Shown here: positions 36,738-48,915 of the stretch, one piece after another
Layout of the letters: the number at the start of each line of letters is the position of its first letter
Numbering within the stretch: the stretch's first letter is position 1
Assembly: GCF_000399665.1 (NCBI RefSeq)
Contig: NZ_KB976986.1
Coordinates: 2,687,261-2,751,260, forward strand
Reading direction: 5' to 3'
Length of the DNA: 64,000 nucleotides
Origin: Acinetobacter calcoaceticus ANC 3811
GTDB taxonomy: Bacteria > Pseudomonadota > Gammaproteobacteria > Pseudomonadales > Moraxellaceae
The notes under the pieces: model-generated
Seen by the model: only the letters and a program-made list of their open reading frames with translations
Databases searched by the model: none
Told to the model about the DNA's origin: nothing
Position numbers and translations under genes: made by a program

Positions 36738-38084
36738 TTACTGATAGGTTAACCAGTTATTTAGCTCGACCAGATCTTTTTCACCCAACTGACCTACCGC
36801 AGCTTTTAAACGAAGTACATTCAATAAATAGTCATATTGAGCATTAAGATAATCCTGTTTTGCAGAAAAAGCATTACGCTGGGCCAATAAAACATCAACC
36901 ATACTTTTTAAGCCTTCGTTATAGCTCGCTTTTGAGGCTTGAGAAACTAAAGAAGACGAATCCATTGCAGCTTTTCTTGCTTCGAGTTTTGCTTGGTCTG
37001 TATCGACCTGCATAAATGCACTTTTTACGTCGACATTGGCACGGCGGATGGCCGCATCAAGTTGAGCCTGAGCTTTACTGGCTTCTACAGTCGCTTTTTT
37101 AATTGATGTTCGAGTGCGGCCGCCATTAAATAAATTCCAGTTCATTTCCACCCCAACCTGATCAAATTTTCCGTCAGTCGAAATAAGAGTCTCTGGGGTC
37201 TGTTTGGTATAACCATAGCTTGCAACGGCATCAACTTGAGGATAAAGCGCGGCCTTTTCCACACGGCGCTGATCTTCACTATATTGTTGCTGTAAACGGG
37301 CTTGCTGGATCTTTAGATTTTTTTGCTGGGCCAAAGAAATCCAGTCATTAAGCTCTGCTGGATAAGGCTTTTGAAAACTAAAATCACTGCGTAATACAGC
37401 AAGCTTATCTTGATAGGAACCAATATATTCAGAAAGCTGTTCTTGGGCTAAAAGTAATTGAACATTGGTTGAAATACGATTGGCTCTAGCATTTTGATAT
37501 TGAGCATTTGCTTCACTCACATCACTACGGGCCACCAAACCCTCTTTGAGTTTGGCATTCATCATATTAAGCTGTTCAAGCAAAGCTTTTTCTTCTTGTA
37601 GGTATGCAACACTCAATGCCTGCTGACGTAGTACATTAAAATAGGCTTCTGCTACATTTAAAACATGATCTTGTTTTTGCAGTCTTAAGGTAATTTCACT
37701 TAAGGCAACCGAAGTTTTAACTTGCTTATAACCTTCCCAAGCATCCATTCGAAACAATGGCTGACGTGCTGTTAAGGTCGCTTGGCGAGTCGTTGAGGTA
37801 TTACTTACCAAAGCATCAGAAAGCCCTTCTTGGTCAACACCTGGAAAGTTTGAACGCTTTACAGTTTGTCGATTACGAGTAATGTTTCCAGACAGTGTAA
37901 CGGTGGGTAATAACGCTCCCGTTGCCAAGCCTAAATTAAGTTGATCTGCTTCAAATTGTTGTTGATTGGCTTGCCATGTCGGATCATTTTGTTTTGCGCG
38001 CTCATAAGTCTCAACCAAATCTAGAGCAAAACTCGAAGATGCAAAACTCCAAAGGCCAACAGCGACCATTAATTTTATTTTCAT
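36738..38084 (-). CDS. tolC: TolC-family outer-membrane channel
   Basis: This 448-aa protein starts with a signal peptide (cleavage after SSFA near residue 20) and shows the TolC repeat pattern. There are two halves with long helical stretches and strand regions: AVGLWS, LLPTVTLSGNITRNRQ, ARQPLFRMDAWEGYKQ, LYPQVDAVASYGYTKQ, NWNLFNGGRTRTSIKK and the C-terminal LDAQYDYLLNVLRLKAAVGQL-like NAQYDYLLNVLRLKAAVG. It forms the outer-membrane tunnel for tripartite efflux or type I export. In A. baumannii a protein of this kind has been named AbuO; I think this is it but cannot prove it. No pump genes are beside it. Confidence 0.88.
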   Translation of the reverse strand: MKIKLMVAVGLWSFASSSFALDLVETYERAKQNDPTWQANQQQFEADQLNLGLATGALLPTVTLSGNITRNRQTVKRSNFPGVDQEGLSDALVSNTSTTRQATLTARQPLFRMDAWEGYKQVKTSVALSEITLRLQKQDHVLNVAEAYFNVLRQQALSVAYLQEEKALLEQLNMMNAKLKEGLVARSDVSEANAQYQNARANRISTNVQLLLAQEQLSEYIGSYQDKLAVLRSDFSFQKPYPAELNDWISLAQQKNLKIQQARLQQQYSEDQRRVEKAALYPQVDAVASYGYTKQTPETLISTDGKFDQVGVEMNWNLFNGGRTRTSIKKATVEASKAQAQLDAAIRRANVDVKSAFMQVDTDQAKLEARKAAMDSSSLVSQASKASYNEGLKSMVDVLLAQRNAFSAKQDYLNAQYDYLLNVLRLKAAVGQLGEKDLVELNNWLTYQ

Positions 38085-38165
38085 TGTTCAAATCAACGAT
38101 AAAACTTGCCTTTAAGACTAAGAAAAATTCGAATCAAACTCAAGCCATTAAAAGTTTTAGTTTTT

Positions 38166-39071
38166 TTAAGCGTTCTCAGTTTTTGACAAAATTAAAATAC
38201 AAATAAAAATCAAAAGCATGCCTATCCAACCCAACCATGAAACATGCTCTCCCACCAACACAATGGCAAAAATCGCAGCAACTAAAGGTTCAAATAAAGT
38301 TAAGGTCGTCGCTTTGCTGGCATTTACTGTTTTTAGTCCAAAACCGAAAAGCAAATAACCCAAAAACATAGGAATCAGCATCATATAACCAGCCACAAGT
38401 AAATTGGTTGAGCTTTGTAATAACCCACCACCTGTAACCAACAAAGTAGGAAGCAAAATAACTGCCCCACCACCCATAATCATGCCCATTGCAGCTTTAG
38501 CATCAACACCCCGATCTATTAATCTTTTTGCAGCCCATGAATAAAGTGAATAAGTTGTAGCTGCAACAAGTCCAAGCAAAATACCGAAGTATTTATTCCA
38601 TTGATTTGTACTGTCTAGAACCGCATGACTTTCACCCATCGACAGCATCGTTACACCAAGCACACCGCAAATAAAACTTAGAAACCAGATAGCTGACAAA
38701 GCTTTGCGATCAAAGAATCGCTCTAAAATGGCTGCGATCAGTGGAGCAGAACCAATTGAAACCACGGTACCAATCGTAATGCCTGCATAATGCATTGAAG
38801 AATAAAAAGCCAAAGGATAAATACCAACAGCCGCCACACCCAACAGCAATATGGAAAGATTTTCCCTTATAAATTGTCGGTTTTCCCTTATCGCTCTTGA
38901 TGCAACCAACGCTTGTAAAAGACCGCCGCCACCCATCGCTACGGCGCCAATAGCGAGTGGGCCAAGTGTCGGAGCAAATGCTGCGGCAGTACCAGTTGTT
39001 CCCCACAAAACAGAAGCAACTAAAATCGCAATTGTGCCCCCATAACTACTATTTTTAATGAGGCTAATCAT
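38166..39071 (-). CDS. EamA-family (DMT) transporter
   Basis: The 301-aa inner-membrane protein has ten predicted helices in two EamA repeats (first about 12-140, second about 160-297), as in the RhaT/YdcZ-like drug/metabolite exporter superfamily. Conserved bits include LWGTTGTAAAFAP near the start and GVTMLSMGESHA at the repeat boundary. The substrate is unknown. Its start overlaps the TetR gene stop by 8 nt, so it is controlled together with that regulator. Confidence 0.85.
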   Translation of the reverse strand: MISLIKNSSYGGTIAILVASVLWGTTGTAAAFAPTLGPLAIGAVAMGGGGLLQALVASRAIRENRQFIRENLSILLLGVAAVGIYPLAFYSSMHYAGITIGTVVSIGSAPLIAAILERFFDRKALSAIWFLSFICGVLGVTMLSMGESHAVLDSTNQWNKYFGILLGLVAATTYSLYSWAAKRLIDRGVDAKAAMGMIMGGGAVILLPTLLVTGGGLLQSSTNLLVAGYMMLIPMFLGYLLFGFGLKTVNASKATTLTLFEPLVAAIFAIVLVGEHVSWLGWIGMLLIFICILILSKTENA

Positions 39072-39645
39072 GTGGGCATTCTCTATTTAAAATATCTTCT
39101 GCCATTTGTTTTGCTAATAGAAGTTGACGACTATTTCCTTCTAAGCCTGCTCGTGCCATAGAACCTTCTAAAAGAAAAGAAAGCTGCGTGGCCACATAGC
39201 TAATCCGCTGTGAGTCTGGTATCAATTTTTTTAAATGCTCAGCAACAATAGCTTCGACTTCTTCCTTATGTTGTCTTACCGAACTTCGCCCTGCACTATT
39301 CGCAGGAAACTCAGCCGCAGCATTCAATAACCCGCAACCTCGAAAGCCTTTTTCATAGGCAAATTCCGCATGGTCTTGATAGGCATCAAATACAGCCAAA
39401 ATGGCTTCTTTAGCTGTTTTTATTTTTTCTAAACGCTTTTGGTAGAGATCAAGCCACTCTTGATGGCGCGCAGCAATATAGGCATCGACAAGCTCACCTT
39501 TTGAAGAAAAATTATTATAAAGCGACATTTTAGCAACATCTGCTTTAGCGGTAACCGAGTTAATTCCAGTTGCAGTAATGCCATCGTTATAAAACAAAGT
39601 TGAAGCGGCATCGAGAATTTTCTGTCTTGCTGTTTTATCATTCAT
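39064..39645 (-). CDS. TetR/AcrR family transcriptional regulator
   Basis: This 193-aa repressor has an N-terminal TetR helix-turn-helix: ARQKILDAASTLFYNDG, TGINSVTAKADVAKMSLYNN with FSSKGELVDAYI (about residues 4-57). The C-terminal ligand domain has a Cys in FRGCGLLNAAAEF, a pattern common in NemR-like regulators of export or reactive-compound genes. It precedes and overlaps the EamA gene. A palindrome just downstream of its -10 suggests autorepression. Confidence 0.88.
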   Translation of the reverse strand: MNDKTARQKILDAASTLFYNDGITATGINSVTAKADVAKMSLYNNFSSKGELVDAYIAARHQEWLDLYQKRLEKIKTAKEAILAVFDAYQDHAEFAYEKGFRGCGLLNAAAEFPANSAGRSSVRQHKEEVEAIVAEHLKKLIPDSQRISYVATQLSFLLEGSMARAGLEGNSRQLLLAKQMAEDILNRECPHD

Positions 39646-39658
39646 AGCTTTAATTTAA

Positions 39659-39672
39659 GTAGACCGACCTAC
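39659..39672. promoter_or_regulatory. Candidate TetR operator
   Basis: GTAGACCGACCTAC has inverted arms GTAG/CTAC with a TAGACC/GACCTA core, like operators of NemR-type TetR proteins (TAGACCGGTCTA). It covers the likely transcription start of the TetR gene. Confidence 0.55.
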
Positions 39673-39675
39673 CTA

Positions 39676-39703
39676 ATAATAAAGATTTCTAACAATGATG
39701 CAA
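39676..39703 (-). promoter_or_regulatory. Promoter of tetR-eamA pair
   Basis: On the minus strand -35 TTGCAT and -10 TATTAT are 16 nt apart. The predicted start, about 39669, falls in the operator palindrome. Confidence 0.55.
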
Positions 39704-39752
39704 TCTTTTTCCGAGTTATAATTTGAGCAATATTCACTTTGATAAAAATACA

Positions 39753-40838
39753 ATGATGAAAAAAGTTCTAATGATAAGTATGTGCAGCGCACTACTTTTA
39801 GCTGGATGTAATAAAACATCAGAGCAAGATCAGGCTGTATCTAAAGAGCAAAAATCAACTGAGCAAAAGGCCATTCAAAAACAAGACAGTGGCTGCTTAC
39901 AAATTATGGTAGCTATGCACACGATTAATCAAAACAGCAAAATAGAAGACTTAAATCAAATTAATGAAAAGCTTAAAACGTGTGTTCCGTCTTTAAAAAA
40001 TGATGAACAGCTTAAGTTGATTGATGCATCAACAGCCATGTATCAACGTTTTTTAAAGCAAGACTACACTGAAAAAACAGGCAGAGCGTTTGAAGCTTTT
40101 GGCTATGCTGTTTTAGAACATAAACAACAAGACCTTAAAAAGGTCATCCAAACTCAGAAAAAGCTCTTCGACCAACTGAGCCCACGTGATCAATACTTAC
40201 TTCAACATGAAGGCCAAGCCTATATTGAACTTCTCTATCAAGGCGAAGGCATGTTCACCTATCGACGTCAGCCAAACTATTTAGTTGATGTTTTTTCTAA
40301 AGCCTTACCCGCAGACCAAAAAGAGTTCTTAACTCGTATGGCAAAAGACAATCAAAATATTTTTTATAACGATGGTGCTTTGGCTATTTCTTGGAAAGAA
40401 CTCACTGAACGTGCATTATTTTGGGAAAAATTTATTCAAAAGTATCCAAAAAGCTATTTTATTAGTGATGCAAAACTACTCTTTAACGAATATCGCTATT
40501 TTATTTTCTTTGGTCTAGATAACACGCCAGTGTCAGATGAATATGCACCAAACACATGGTTTGATAAAGATGCACTTCAACAAATTCGGTTTCTCTCTAC
40601 ACAAAATCAGTCGAGTTTAGCGAAACCAGCCCAACTGTTTCTTAAGTTTATTGCTACGCCTGTAGAGGAGCGTAATAAGCAATTTAAAATAGATTTAACT
40701 GATAAGAATGGCGATAAAAAATCAAATTATCAGATTACTCATGAACAACTTGAGCAGCTATTAAAATTAGACTCCCCATGGAACACTGAAGTCTATCGCG
40801 ACTGCCATATAGATGCGGTTTGTATAGATACAAATTGA
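39753..40838 (+). CDS. Uncharacterised lipoprotein
   Basis: I do not recognise a family. The 361-aa product starts MMKKVLMISMCSALLLAGC with a clear lipobox (LLAGC), so it is lipid-anchored at the outer or inner membrane facing the periplasm. The mature part begins with a Lys/Gln/Glu-rich stretch (to about residue 45). A mostly helical, polar region follows, with KAAEIN-like repeats absent and few Cys (SGCLQIMV, KTCVPSL, DCHIDAVC). Aromatic-rich segments (AISWKELTERALFWEKFI, YRYFIFFGLD) recur. A start at TTG 39723 is possible but less likely. It is divergent from tetR and directly upstream of the thiC riboswitch. Confidence 0.75.
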   Translation: MMKKVLMISMCSALLLAGCNKTSEQDQAVSKEQKSTEQKAIQKQDSGCLQIMVAMHTINQNSKIEDLNQINEKLKTCVPSLKNDEQLKLIDASTAMYQRFLKQDYTEKTGRAFEAFGYAVLEHKQQDLKKVIQTQKKLFDQLSPRDQYLLQHEGQAYIELLYQGEGMFTYRRQPNYLVDVFSKALPADQKEFLTRMAKDNQNIFYNDGALAISWKELTERALFWEKFIQKYPKSYFISDAKLLFNEYRYFIFFGLDNTPVSDEYAPNTWFDKDALQQIRFLSTQNQSSLAKPAQLFLKFIATPVEERNKQFKIDLTDKNGDKKSNYQITHEQLEQLLKLDSPWNTEVYRDCHIDAVCIDTN

Positions 40839-40864
40839 CAATGCCACCCAACCTAAAACATGTT
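40835..40864 (+). promoter_or_regulatory. thiC promoter
   Basis: A consensus -35 TTGACA (40835-40840), overlapping the stop of the preceding gene, is 18 nt from a -10 CATGTT (40859-40864). Transcription would start about 40871, just before the riboswitch. Confidence 0.5.
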
Positions 40865-40876
40865 AGTCTGTAAATC

Positions 40877-40987
40877 GCTTGACGGAGCGCGAGTAATAAC
40901 TCGCTGAGATTGTGTAAATTTTGTGTTATAGCAACACAAGTTTGAACATGAGTACCGTTGAACCTGATCAGGTTAAGACCTGCGTAG

Positions 40988-40996
<9 letters not shown>
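40877..40996 (+). promoter_or_regulatory. TPP riboswitch (THI element)
   Basis: The aptamer core is recognisable: CTGAGA at 40904-40909, then ACCGTTGAACCTGATCAGGTT at 40954-40974 and the 3' segment TGCGTAGGAATCAAG. P1 is GCTTGA (40877-40882) with TCAAGC (40991-40996). A variable P3a stem (TTGTGTT / AACACAA, 40921-40939) is present. It controls thiC in response to thiamine pyrophosphate. Confidence 0.93.
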
Positions 40997-42973
<1,977 letters not shown>

Positions 42974-43048
42974 ATATTCAAAAAAAACACTTGCCTAGCC
43001 ATGATTCTCGGTTAGGATGAAATAAATAGATTTCGTCCTGATCGAATC

Positions 43049-43684
43049 ATGAGTATTGTTGAACGTCCAAGTTATACATCTAAAGATGTCGAAGTAACAT
43101 CACGCGAATCTCTATTCCGTGGTTTTATTCAAGTTGAAAAAGTCAGCCTTCGACATCGTCTATTTAATCAAACTGAATATACCCATGTATTGCAGCGTGA
43201 ACTTGTTCATCGTCCTGAAGCGGCTGGCGTTCTACTCTACAACGATCAAAGACAACAATTTGCACTTATTGAACAATTTCGGGTTGGCGCGATTAATGAC
43301 CCCGATTCACCATGGCAATTGGAAATAATTGCAGGTGTATTAGATGGAGATGAGACTCCTGAAAGCTGTATTCGTCGTGAAACGCTTGAAGAGTCAGGAT
43401 GTACTATTAATCATTTACATCATCTATTTAGCTTTTATCCATCTGCTGGGGCGTGTTCAGAACTATTTCACTTATATGCTGCTGAAACAGACTTACCAAC
43501 AAAAGGCGGAGTTTTTGGCATGCCTGATGAAGGTGAAAATATTCTTTTACACTTGTTTGACTACAGCGAAATATCAACATTATTGAGTCGAGGACGTTTG
43601 AGAAATGCTCCTGTCATTATGGCGCTACAATGGCTATCTCAACACATCACAACGATAATAAAATCCGACGAGGTAGGACGGTGA
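43049..43684 (+). CDS. nudF: ADP-ribose diphosphatase (Nudix)
   Basis: The 211-aa Nudix hydrolase should split ADP-ribose into AMP and ribose-5-phosphate. The Nudix box, written GxxxxxExxxxxxxREUxEExGU, is met by GVLDGDETPESCIRRETLEESG broken at its middle (about residues 95-116): Gly, Glu, Arg-Glu, Glu-Glu and Gly are all in place. The upstream LIEQFRVGAINDP is the usual ADP-ribose-type motif. It overlaps cpdA in GTGA, the nudF-cpdA order being that seen near tolC in E. coli. Confidence 0.9.
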   Translation: MSIVERPSYTSKDVEVTSRESLFRGFIQVEKVSLRHRLFNQTEYTHVLQRELVHRPEAAGVLLYNDQRQQFALIEQFRVGAINDPDSPWQLEIIAGVLDGDETPESCIRRETLEESGCTINHLHHLFSFYPSAGACSELFHLYAAETDLPTKGGVFGMPDEGENILLHLFDYSEISTLLSRGRLRNAPVIMALQWLSQHITTIIKSDEVGR

Positions 43685-44493
43685 CTTTTCAAGTCTCAAC
43701 ACTTTCACAAAAAGACCATGTCATTATACAAATTACAGATACTCACTTATTAGAGTATCCGCACTTAGAATTTGTGGGAATGAATCCTGAAGAAAGTTTT
43801 CATGCCATTATTCAACAGATCCTGAAAAGACATCCTGAAACTGATGCCATTATCCATACTGGAGATCTGGCTCAAGCACCAACGCCTATTACCTACAAAC
43901 GTTATATTCAATATATGCAAACGTTAGGTCTGCCATTTTTTCAGACACTGGGTAATCATGATAACGTTGACCATTTTCCATTACATAAAGAAAACCATCA
44001 GGAACCTGTGGTCATTTGTTTAGGAAGCTGGCGCGTTATTTTATTAAATAGTGCGGTAAAAGGTCAGATTGATGGGCACCTGTCGCCAGAACAACTACAA
44101 AATTTAGCGACATTACTTGAAGAGTTTTCGGATAACCCTGTTTTGCTGGCTTGTCATCATCATCCTTTCGCAATGAAATCTAAATGGATTGATCATCACA
44201 AGTTACAAAATTCTAATGCGTTGCTTACAACATTAGCTCCATTTAAAAATGTAAAAGCTTTAATCTGCGGGCACGTTCACCAAGACTCACTAAACACTTG
44301 GCAAGGGATCGAATTTTTCTCGACACCCTCGACAAGCGTTCAGTTCAAACCGTTTAGTAATGAATTTGCCCTAGACCAAAATGCTCCTGGCTACCGTTAC
44401 ATTCGTCTAAAAAACGATGGTAGTTTTGAAACAAAAGTCTTCCGTCTTGAAAATTTTCAGGGCCTTATAAATACTGATATTTCAGGCTATTAG
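43681..44493 (+). CDS. cpdA: 3',5'-cyclic-AMP phosphodiesterase CpdA
   Basis: CpdA (270 aa) is a class III metallophosphoesterase that lowers cAMP. Metal motifs are present: QITDTHL, HTGDLAQ, LGNHDN, ACHHHPF and CGHVHQD (residues about 18 to 205). I start at GTG 43681, which has GAGG 7 nt upstream and overlaps the nudF stop. A reading from 43630 would overlap nudF by 55 nt. Close relatives can act on other phosphodiesters, so the substrate is by family. Confidence 0.88.
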   Translation: MTFQVSTLSQKDHVIIQITDTHLLEYPHLEFVGMNPEESFHAIIQQILKRHPETDAIIHTGDLAQAPTPITYKRYIQYMQTLGLPFFQTLGNHDNVDHFPLHKENHQEPVVICLGSWRVILLNSAVKGQIDGHLSPEQLQNLATLLEEFSDNPVLLACHHHPFAMKSKWIDHHKLQNSNALLTTLAPFKNVKALICGHVHQDSLNTWQGIEFFSTPSTSVQFKPFSNEFALDQNAPGYRYIRLKNDGSFETKVFRLENFQGLINTDISGY

Positions 44494-44643
44494 CTCTATT
44501 TCTTATATGCTTATATGCAATTATGACTAGGCTAAACACGTTTTGAAAATATTTACGGGGTGGAATGACTATCATCTTGCAGGAAAAATCTATATGATGA
44601 CGACCCGATGGGGAAATCCATCGATGGTTTTCTATAAAAACAC

Positions 44644-44673
44644 TTGCATATCACCATATTTTTTGCGTATAGA
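44644..44673 (+). promoter_or_regulatory. dksA promoter
   Basis: TTGCAT (44644-44649) and TATAGA (44668-44673) are 18 nt apart. Transcription would start about 44680, which argues against the ATG at 44680 as the start codon. Confidence 0.5.
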
Positions 44674-44703
44674 TAATACGTGTATGATGAGGAATGCCCT
44701 ATT

Positions 44704-45240
44704 ATGGCGAATGACAACCACAACCAAGTTTTGGATGAACATACAGAAGTTGTAGTGGAAGGCGAAAAAGCTTCTACAAAACGTGCACGTAAAGTGAAAC
44801 CTAAAACTTCTGACATAGGCACAACTGCAAGTTTATTTGGTATTGCACCTTATCAACCTAAGAAAAATGAAGAGTACATGTCTGAAGGACAGCTCGAGCA
44901 TTTCCGACAAATTCTGCAGGCATGGAAAGCTGAATTAATGTCTGAAGTTGATCGTACGTTGAATACGATGCAAGACGAATCAACTGCATTACCCGATGTA
45001 AATGACCGTGCGACCCAAGAAGAAGAGTTTGCAATTGAATTGCGTACACGTGACCGTGAACGTAAGTTGATTCGTAAAATCGAACAATCTATGGAAGCAA
45101 TTAAAAACGAAGACTACGGTTTCTGTGAAACCTGTGGTATCGAAATCGGTGTACGTCGTTTAGAAGCACGCCCAACTGCAACTCTATGTATTGATTGCAA
45201 AACTTTGGCAGAAATCAAAGAGAAGCAAAATAACGGTTAA
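44704..45240 (+). CDS. dksA: RNA polymerase-binding transcription factor DksA
   Basis: DksA (178 aa) sits in the secondary channel of RNA polymerase and, with ppGpp, controls rRNA and amino-acid genes. The coiled-coil with the tip acidic pair (ALPDVNDRATQEEEFAIE) and the zinc finger C-x2-C-x17-C-x2-C (CETCGIE ... LCIDC) are present. Compared with E. coli (151 aa) it has an extra acidic, Lys-rich N-terminus (about 27 residues). I use ATG 44704, with GAGGAA upstream. It is followed at once by gluQ. Confidence 0.93.
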   Translation: MANDNHNQVLDEHTEVVVEGEKASTKRARKVKPKTSDIGTTASLFGIAPYQPKKNEEYMSEGQLEHFRQILQAWKAELMSEVDRTLNTMQDESTALPDVNDRATQEEEFAIELRTRDRERKLIRKIEQSMEAIKNEDYGFCETCGIEIGVRRLEARPTATLCIDCKTLAEIKEKQNNG

Positions 45241-45241
45241 T

Positions 45242-46138
45242 ATGACCGAGGTAACTCCTAAAGAGAAACCTAGCTTTGCATATTCAGGCCGGTTTGCGCC
45301 ATCGCCAACCGGCCCTTTGCATTTTGGATCACTTATCACTGCCGTTGCCAGTTATTGTGATGCAAAAGCCCATCAAGGCAAATGGCTTGTTCGTGTCGAA
45401 GACACAGATATCCCTCGTATTTATCCGGGTAGTGAAGATCATATTCTCACATCATTGGACGCCTTCCAGTTCGAACCCGATTCAGAAATCATCTTTCAAA
45501 AAAACCGTTTAGACATTTACGAAAGTGTATTAGATCAACTTAAAAAAGAAGGTCTTATCTATGCTTGTCAATGTACACGCAAAATGCTGGGTTCAAACGC
45601 AATCTATGCGGGAACTTGCCGCGATCTCAATCTTGATTTTCAAGACCAAGCAATTCGGGTAAAAGTTCAAGATCAACAAATCTGTTTTGATGACCGACTG
45701 CAAGGACGTCATTGCTCTAATCTGTACCATGACCTTGGAGACTTTGTTCTTAAACGCCGTGATGGGATTATTAATTATCAACTTGCTGTCGTCGTGGATG
45801 ATTATCTGCAAGGCATCACCCATGTCGTTCGAGGCTCAGACTTATTAGATAACACCGAACGTCAAATCTGGCTTGGTGAGCTCTTAGGATACCCTAAACT
45901 GAGCTACATGCACCTTCCTCTGGCCATGAATGATCAAGGGCAAAAACTCTCTAAACAAAACCTTGCTCAGGCACTTGATTTATCAAAAGCCCCTCAATTG
46001 CTGCAACAAGCAATACAAGCATTGGGACAACCGAAGGTTGATTTAGACCAACCTAAAGTTATGCTTAAACAAGCAGTAGAACAATGGAATGTAGATTTAA
46101 TTCCACATGTAGAGCAGCTGAGCGGAACATACCTATAA
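45242..46138 (+). CDS. gluQ: Glutamyl-Q tRNA(Asp) synthetase
   Basis: GluQ-RS (298 aa) attaches glutamate to queuosine in tRNA-Asp. It looks like the catalytic half of GluRS: AYSGRFAPSPTGPLHFGSLI (the HIGH-like HFGS near residue 23), the zinc-binding CQCTRKML with IYAGTC, HVVRGSDLLDNTERQ, and a KMSKS-like GQKLSKQN. The anticodon-binding domain is missing, as expected. The ATG at 45242 is one base past the dksA stop. dksA-gluQ is a common pair in proteobacteria. Confidence 0.92.
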   Translation: MTEVTPKEKPSFAYSGRFAPSPTGPLHFGSLITAVASYCDAKAHQGKWLVRVEDTDIPRIYPGSEDHILTSLDAFQFEPDSEIIFQKNRLDIYESVLDQLKKEGLIYACQCTRKMLGSNAIYAGTCRDLNLDFQDQAIRVKVQDQQICFDDRLQGRHCSNLYHDLGDFVLKRRDGIINYQLAVVVDDYLQGITHVVRGSDLLDNTERQIWLGELLGYPKLSYMHLPLAMNDQGQKLSKQNLAQALDLSKAPQLLQQAIQALGQPKVDLDQPKVMLKQAVEQWNVDLIPHVEQLSGTYL

Positions 46139-46140
46139 AT

Positions 46141-46170
46141 AAAAAAACCCGATATCAAATCGGGTTTTCT
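46141..46170. terminator. Bidirectional terminator, gluQ and ftsW
   Basis: AACCCGAT and ATCGGGTT form a stem with short A-T loop, with A- and T-runs on either side, between the convergent genes. Confidence 0.8.
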
Positions 46171-46187
46171 CATGTCTAAATATTCAA

Positions 46188-47384
46188 CTAGAAGTTTGAT
46201 TCTTCCCTTTCTGGGTTTACTTCTTGGGTTGAAGAATCAATCTTTAAGATCAAGCTAATCATCGCAGCACACATCATTAAAGATGTACCACCATAACTAA
46301 TAAATGGCAGAGTCAAACCTTTAGTCGGCATTAAACCCATATTCATGCCCGCATTTACCAATATCTGGAGCAAGAAAATAATACTAATACCGTAAGCTAA
46401 ATAGCCTGCGCGAAGATAATGATGTTTCAATGCACGATGACCAATTTTGATACAGCATGCCAACATCAAGAAAGACAAACCAATGACAATAGAAATACCA
46501 AAGAAACCAAACTCTTCGCCTAACACTGCCAACATAAAGTCAGTATGTGCTTCTGGCAAATAAGACAACTTTTGGACACTGTGCCCTAAGCCTGTACCAA
46601 ACCACTCACCACGACCGAAGGCCATTAACGCATTTGATAACTGGTAACCTACCCCTAATGGATCTGCCCATGGGTCAGTAAACGAAATCAAACGCTGGAA
46701 ACGATACGGCTCAAATAAGATCAAAAACACGATACCGGTTACAATTGCGCCCAACATAATTAAGAACTGTGTTGGTGGTGCACCAGCTAAAAAGAATACC
46801 CCGACCATCATCAATACAATTACGATCGTAGCACCCAAGTCAGGCTCAGCAATAATCAAACCAACCGTAATTGCCATGACTCCACTTAAACGTAATAAGC
46901 CTTTCCAGTGAGTACGAACCTCTTTGGCACGGCGCACAACGTAGTCTGCGGTAAAGATTGCCATCATGACTTTGGCAACCTCGGTTGGCTGTAAGGTAAA
47001 GCCACCGATCTTAATCCAACGTGTAGAACCGTTCACTTCTGAACCCACCACCAGAGCAGCAAGCAACAGAACCATGGTCAATAGCCACAGCGGGAAAGTA
47101 TTTTTAAACCACGTATTGAGTGATATCCGATAGGTCAAATATGCCACCACAGCCGCAGCGACAATCGAAATACCATGACGAATCACATAGTGAAACGGGT
47201 TTTCATGCATATATTCAGCATAGGGCATCGAAGCAGACGCCACCATCACTGAACCGATACACAACAATGCAACGACACAGAAAATCAGGACATTACGTGG
47301 CGTCACTTCCGCTGGCCATTTAGGCAATATCCGTTCATACCAATGATTGATTTTCTGGATTGTGGTCTGAGCTAAGCCTGCCAT
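46188..47384 (-). CDS. ftsW: Lipid II polymerase/division protein FtsW
   Basis: FtsW (398 aa) is a SEDS-family glycosyltransferase that makes septal peptidoglycan with FtsI. About ten membrane helices are seen. SEDS motifs include FTLQPTEVAKVMMAIFTADY, LIIAEPDLGATIVIVLMM, LISFTDPWADPLGVGYQL, and the C-terminal GMNMGLMPTKGLTLPFISYG near residue 345. Its position just after murD favours FtsW over RodA. It is 25 nt from the murD stop. Confidence 0.92.
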   Translation of the reverse strand: MAGLAQTTIQKINHWYERILPKWPAEVTPRNVLIFCVVALLCIGSVMVASASMPYAEYMHENPFHYVIRHGISIVAAAVVAYLTYRISLNTWFKNTFPLWLLTMVLLLAALVVGSEVNGSTRWIKIGGFTLQPTEVAKVMMAIFTADYVVRRAKEVRTHWKGLLRLSGVMAITVGLIIAEPDLGATIVIVLMMVGVFFLAGAPPTQFLIMLGAIVTGIVFLILFEPYRFQRLISFTDPWADPLGVGYQLSNALMAFGRGEWFGTGLGHSVQKLSYLPEAHTDFMLAVLGEEFGFFGISIVIGLSFLMLACCIKIGHRALKHHYLRAGYLAYGISIIFLLQILVNAGMNMGLMPTKGLTLPFISYGGTSLMMCAAMISLILKIDSSTQEVNPEREESNF

Positions 47385-47408
47385 ACAACATTCCTAATCA
47401 TGTTTTCT

Positions 47409-48824
<1,416 letters not shown>

Positions 48825-48865
48825 TCAGTTTGAACTTTATTCATCTTTTTTTGTGTCAGTGCGTA

Positions 48866-48892
48866 AAAAAGCCATCAATATGATGGCTTTTT
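48866..48892 (-). terminator. Terminator between feo operon and murD
   Basis: A 12-bp stem (AAAAAGCCATCA / TGATGGCTTTTT) with a 3-nt loop lies just downstream of the small Feo-associated gene. Confidence 0.9.
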
Positions 48893-48915
48893 AGACGAAA
48901 CAAGAAATACTAAAT

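Noticed and set aside
38710..39006. Second minus-strand frame inside the EamA gene
   Set aside because: It overlaps a clear membrane protein in another phase and has no ribosome-binding site. Trp/Cys/Arg richness is typical of an out-of-phase frame.
46188..47384. RodA as identity of the SEDS protein
   Set aside because: Its position just after murD and the overall pattern favour FtsW. RodA normally sits with mrdA (PBP2).
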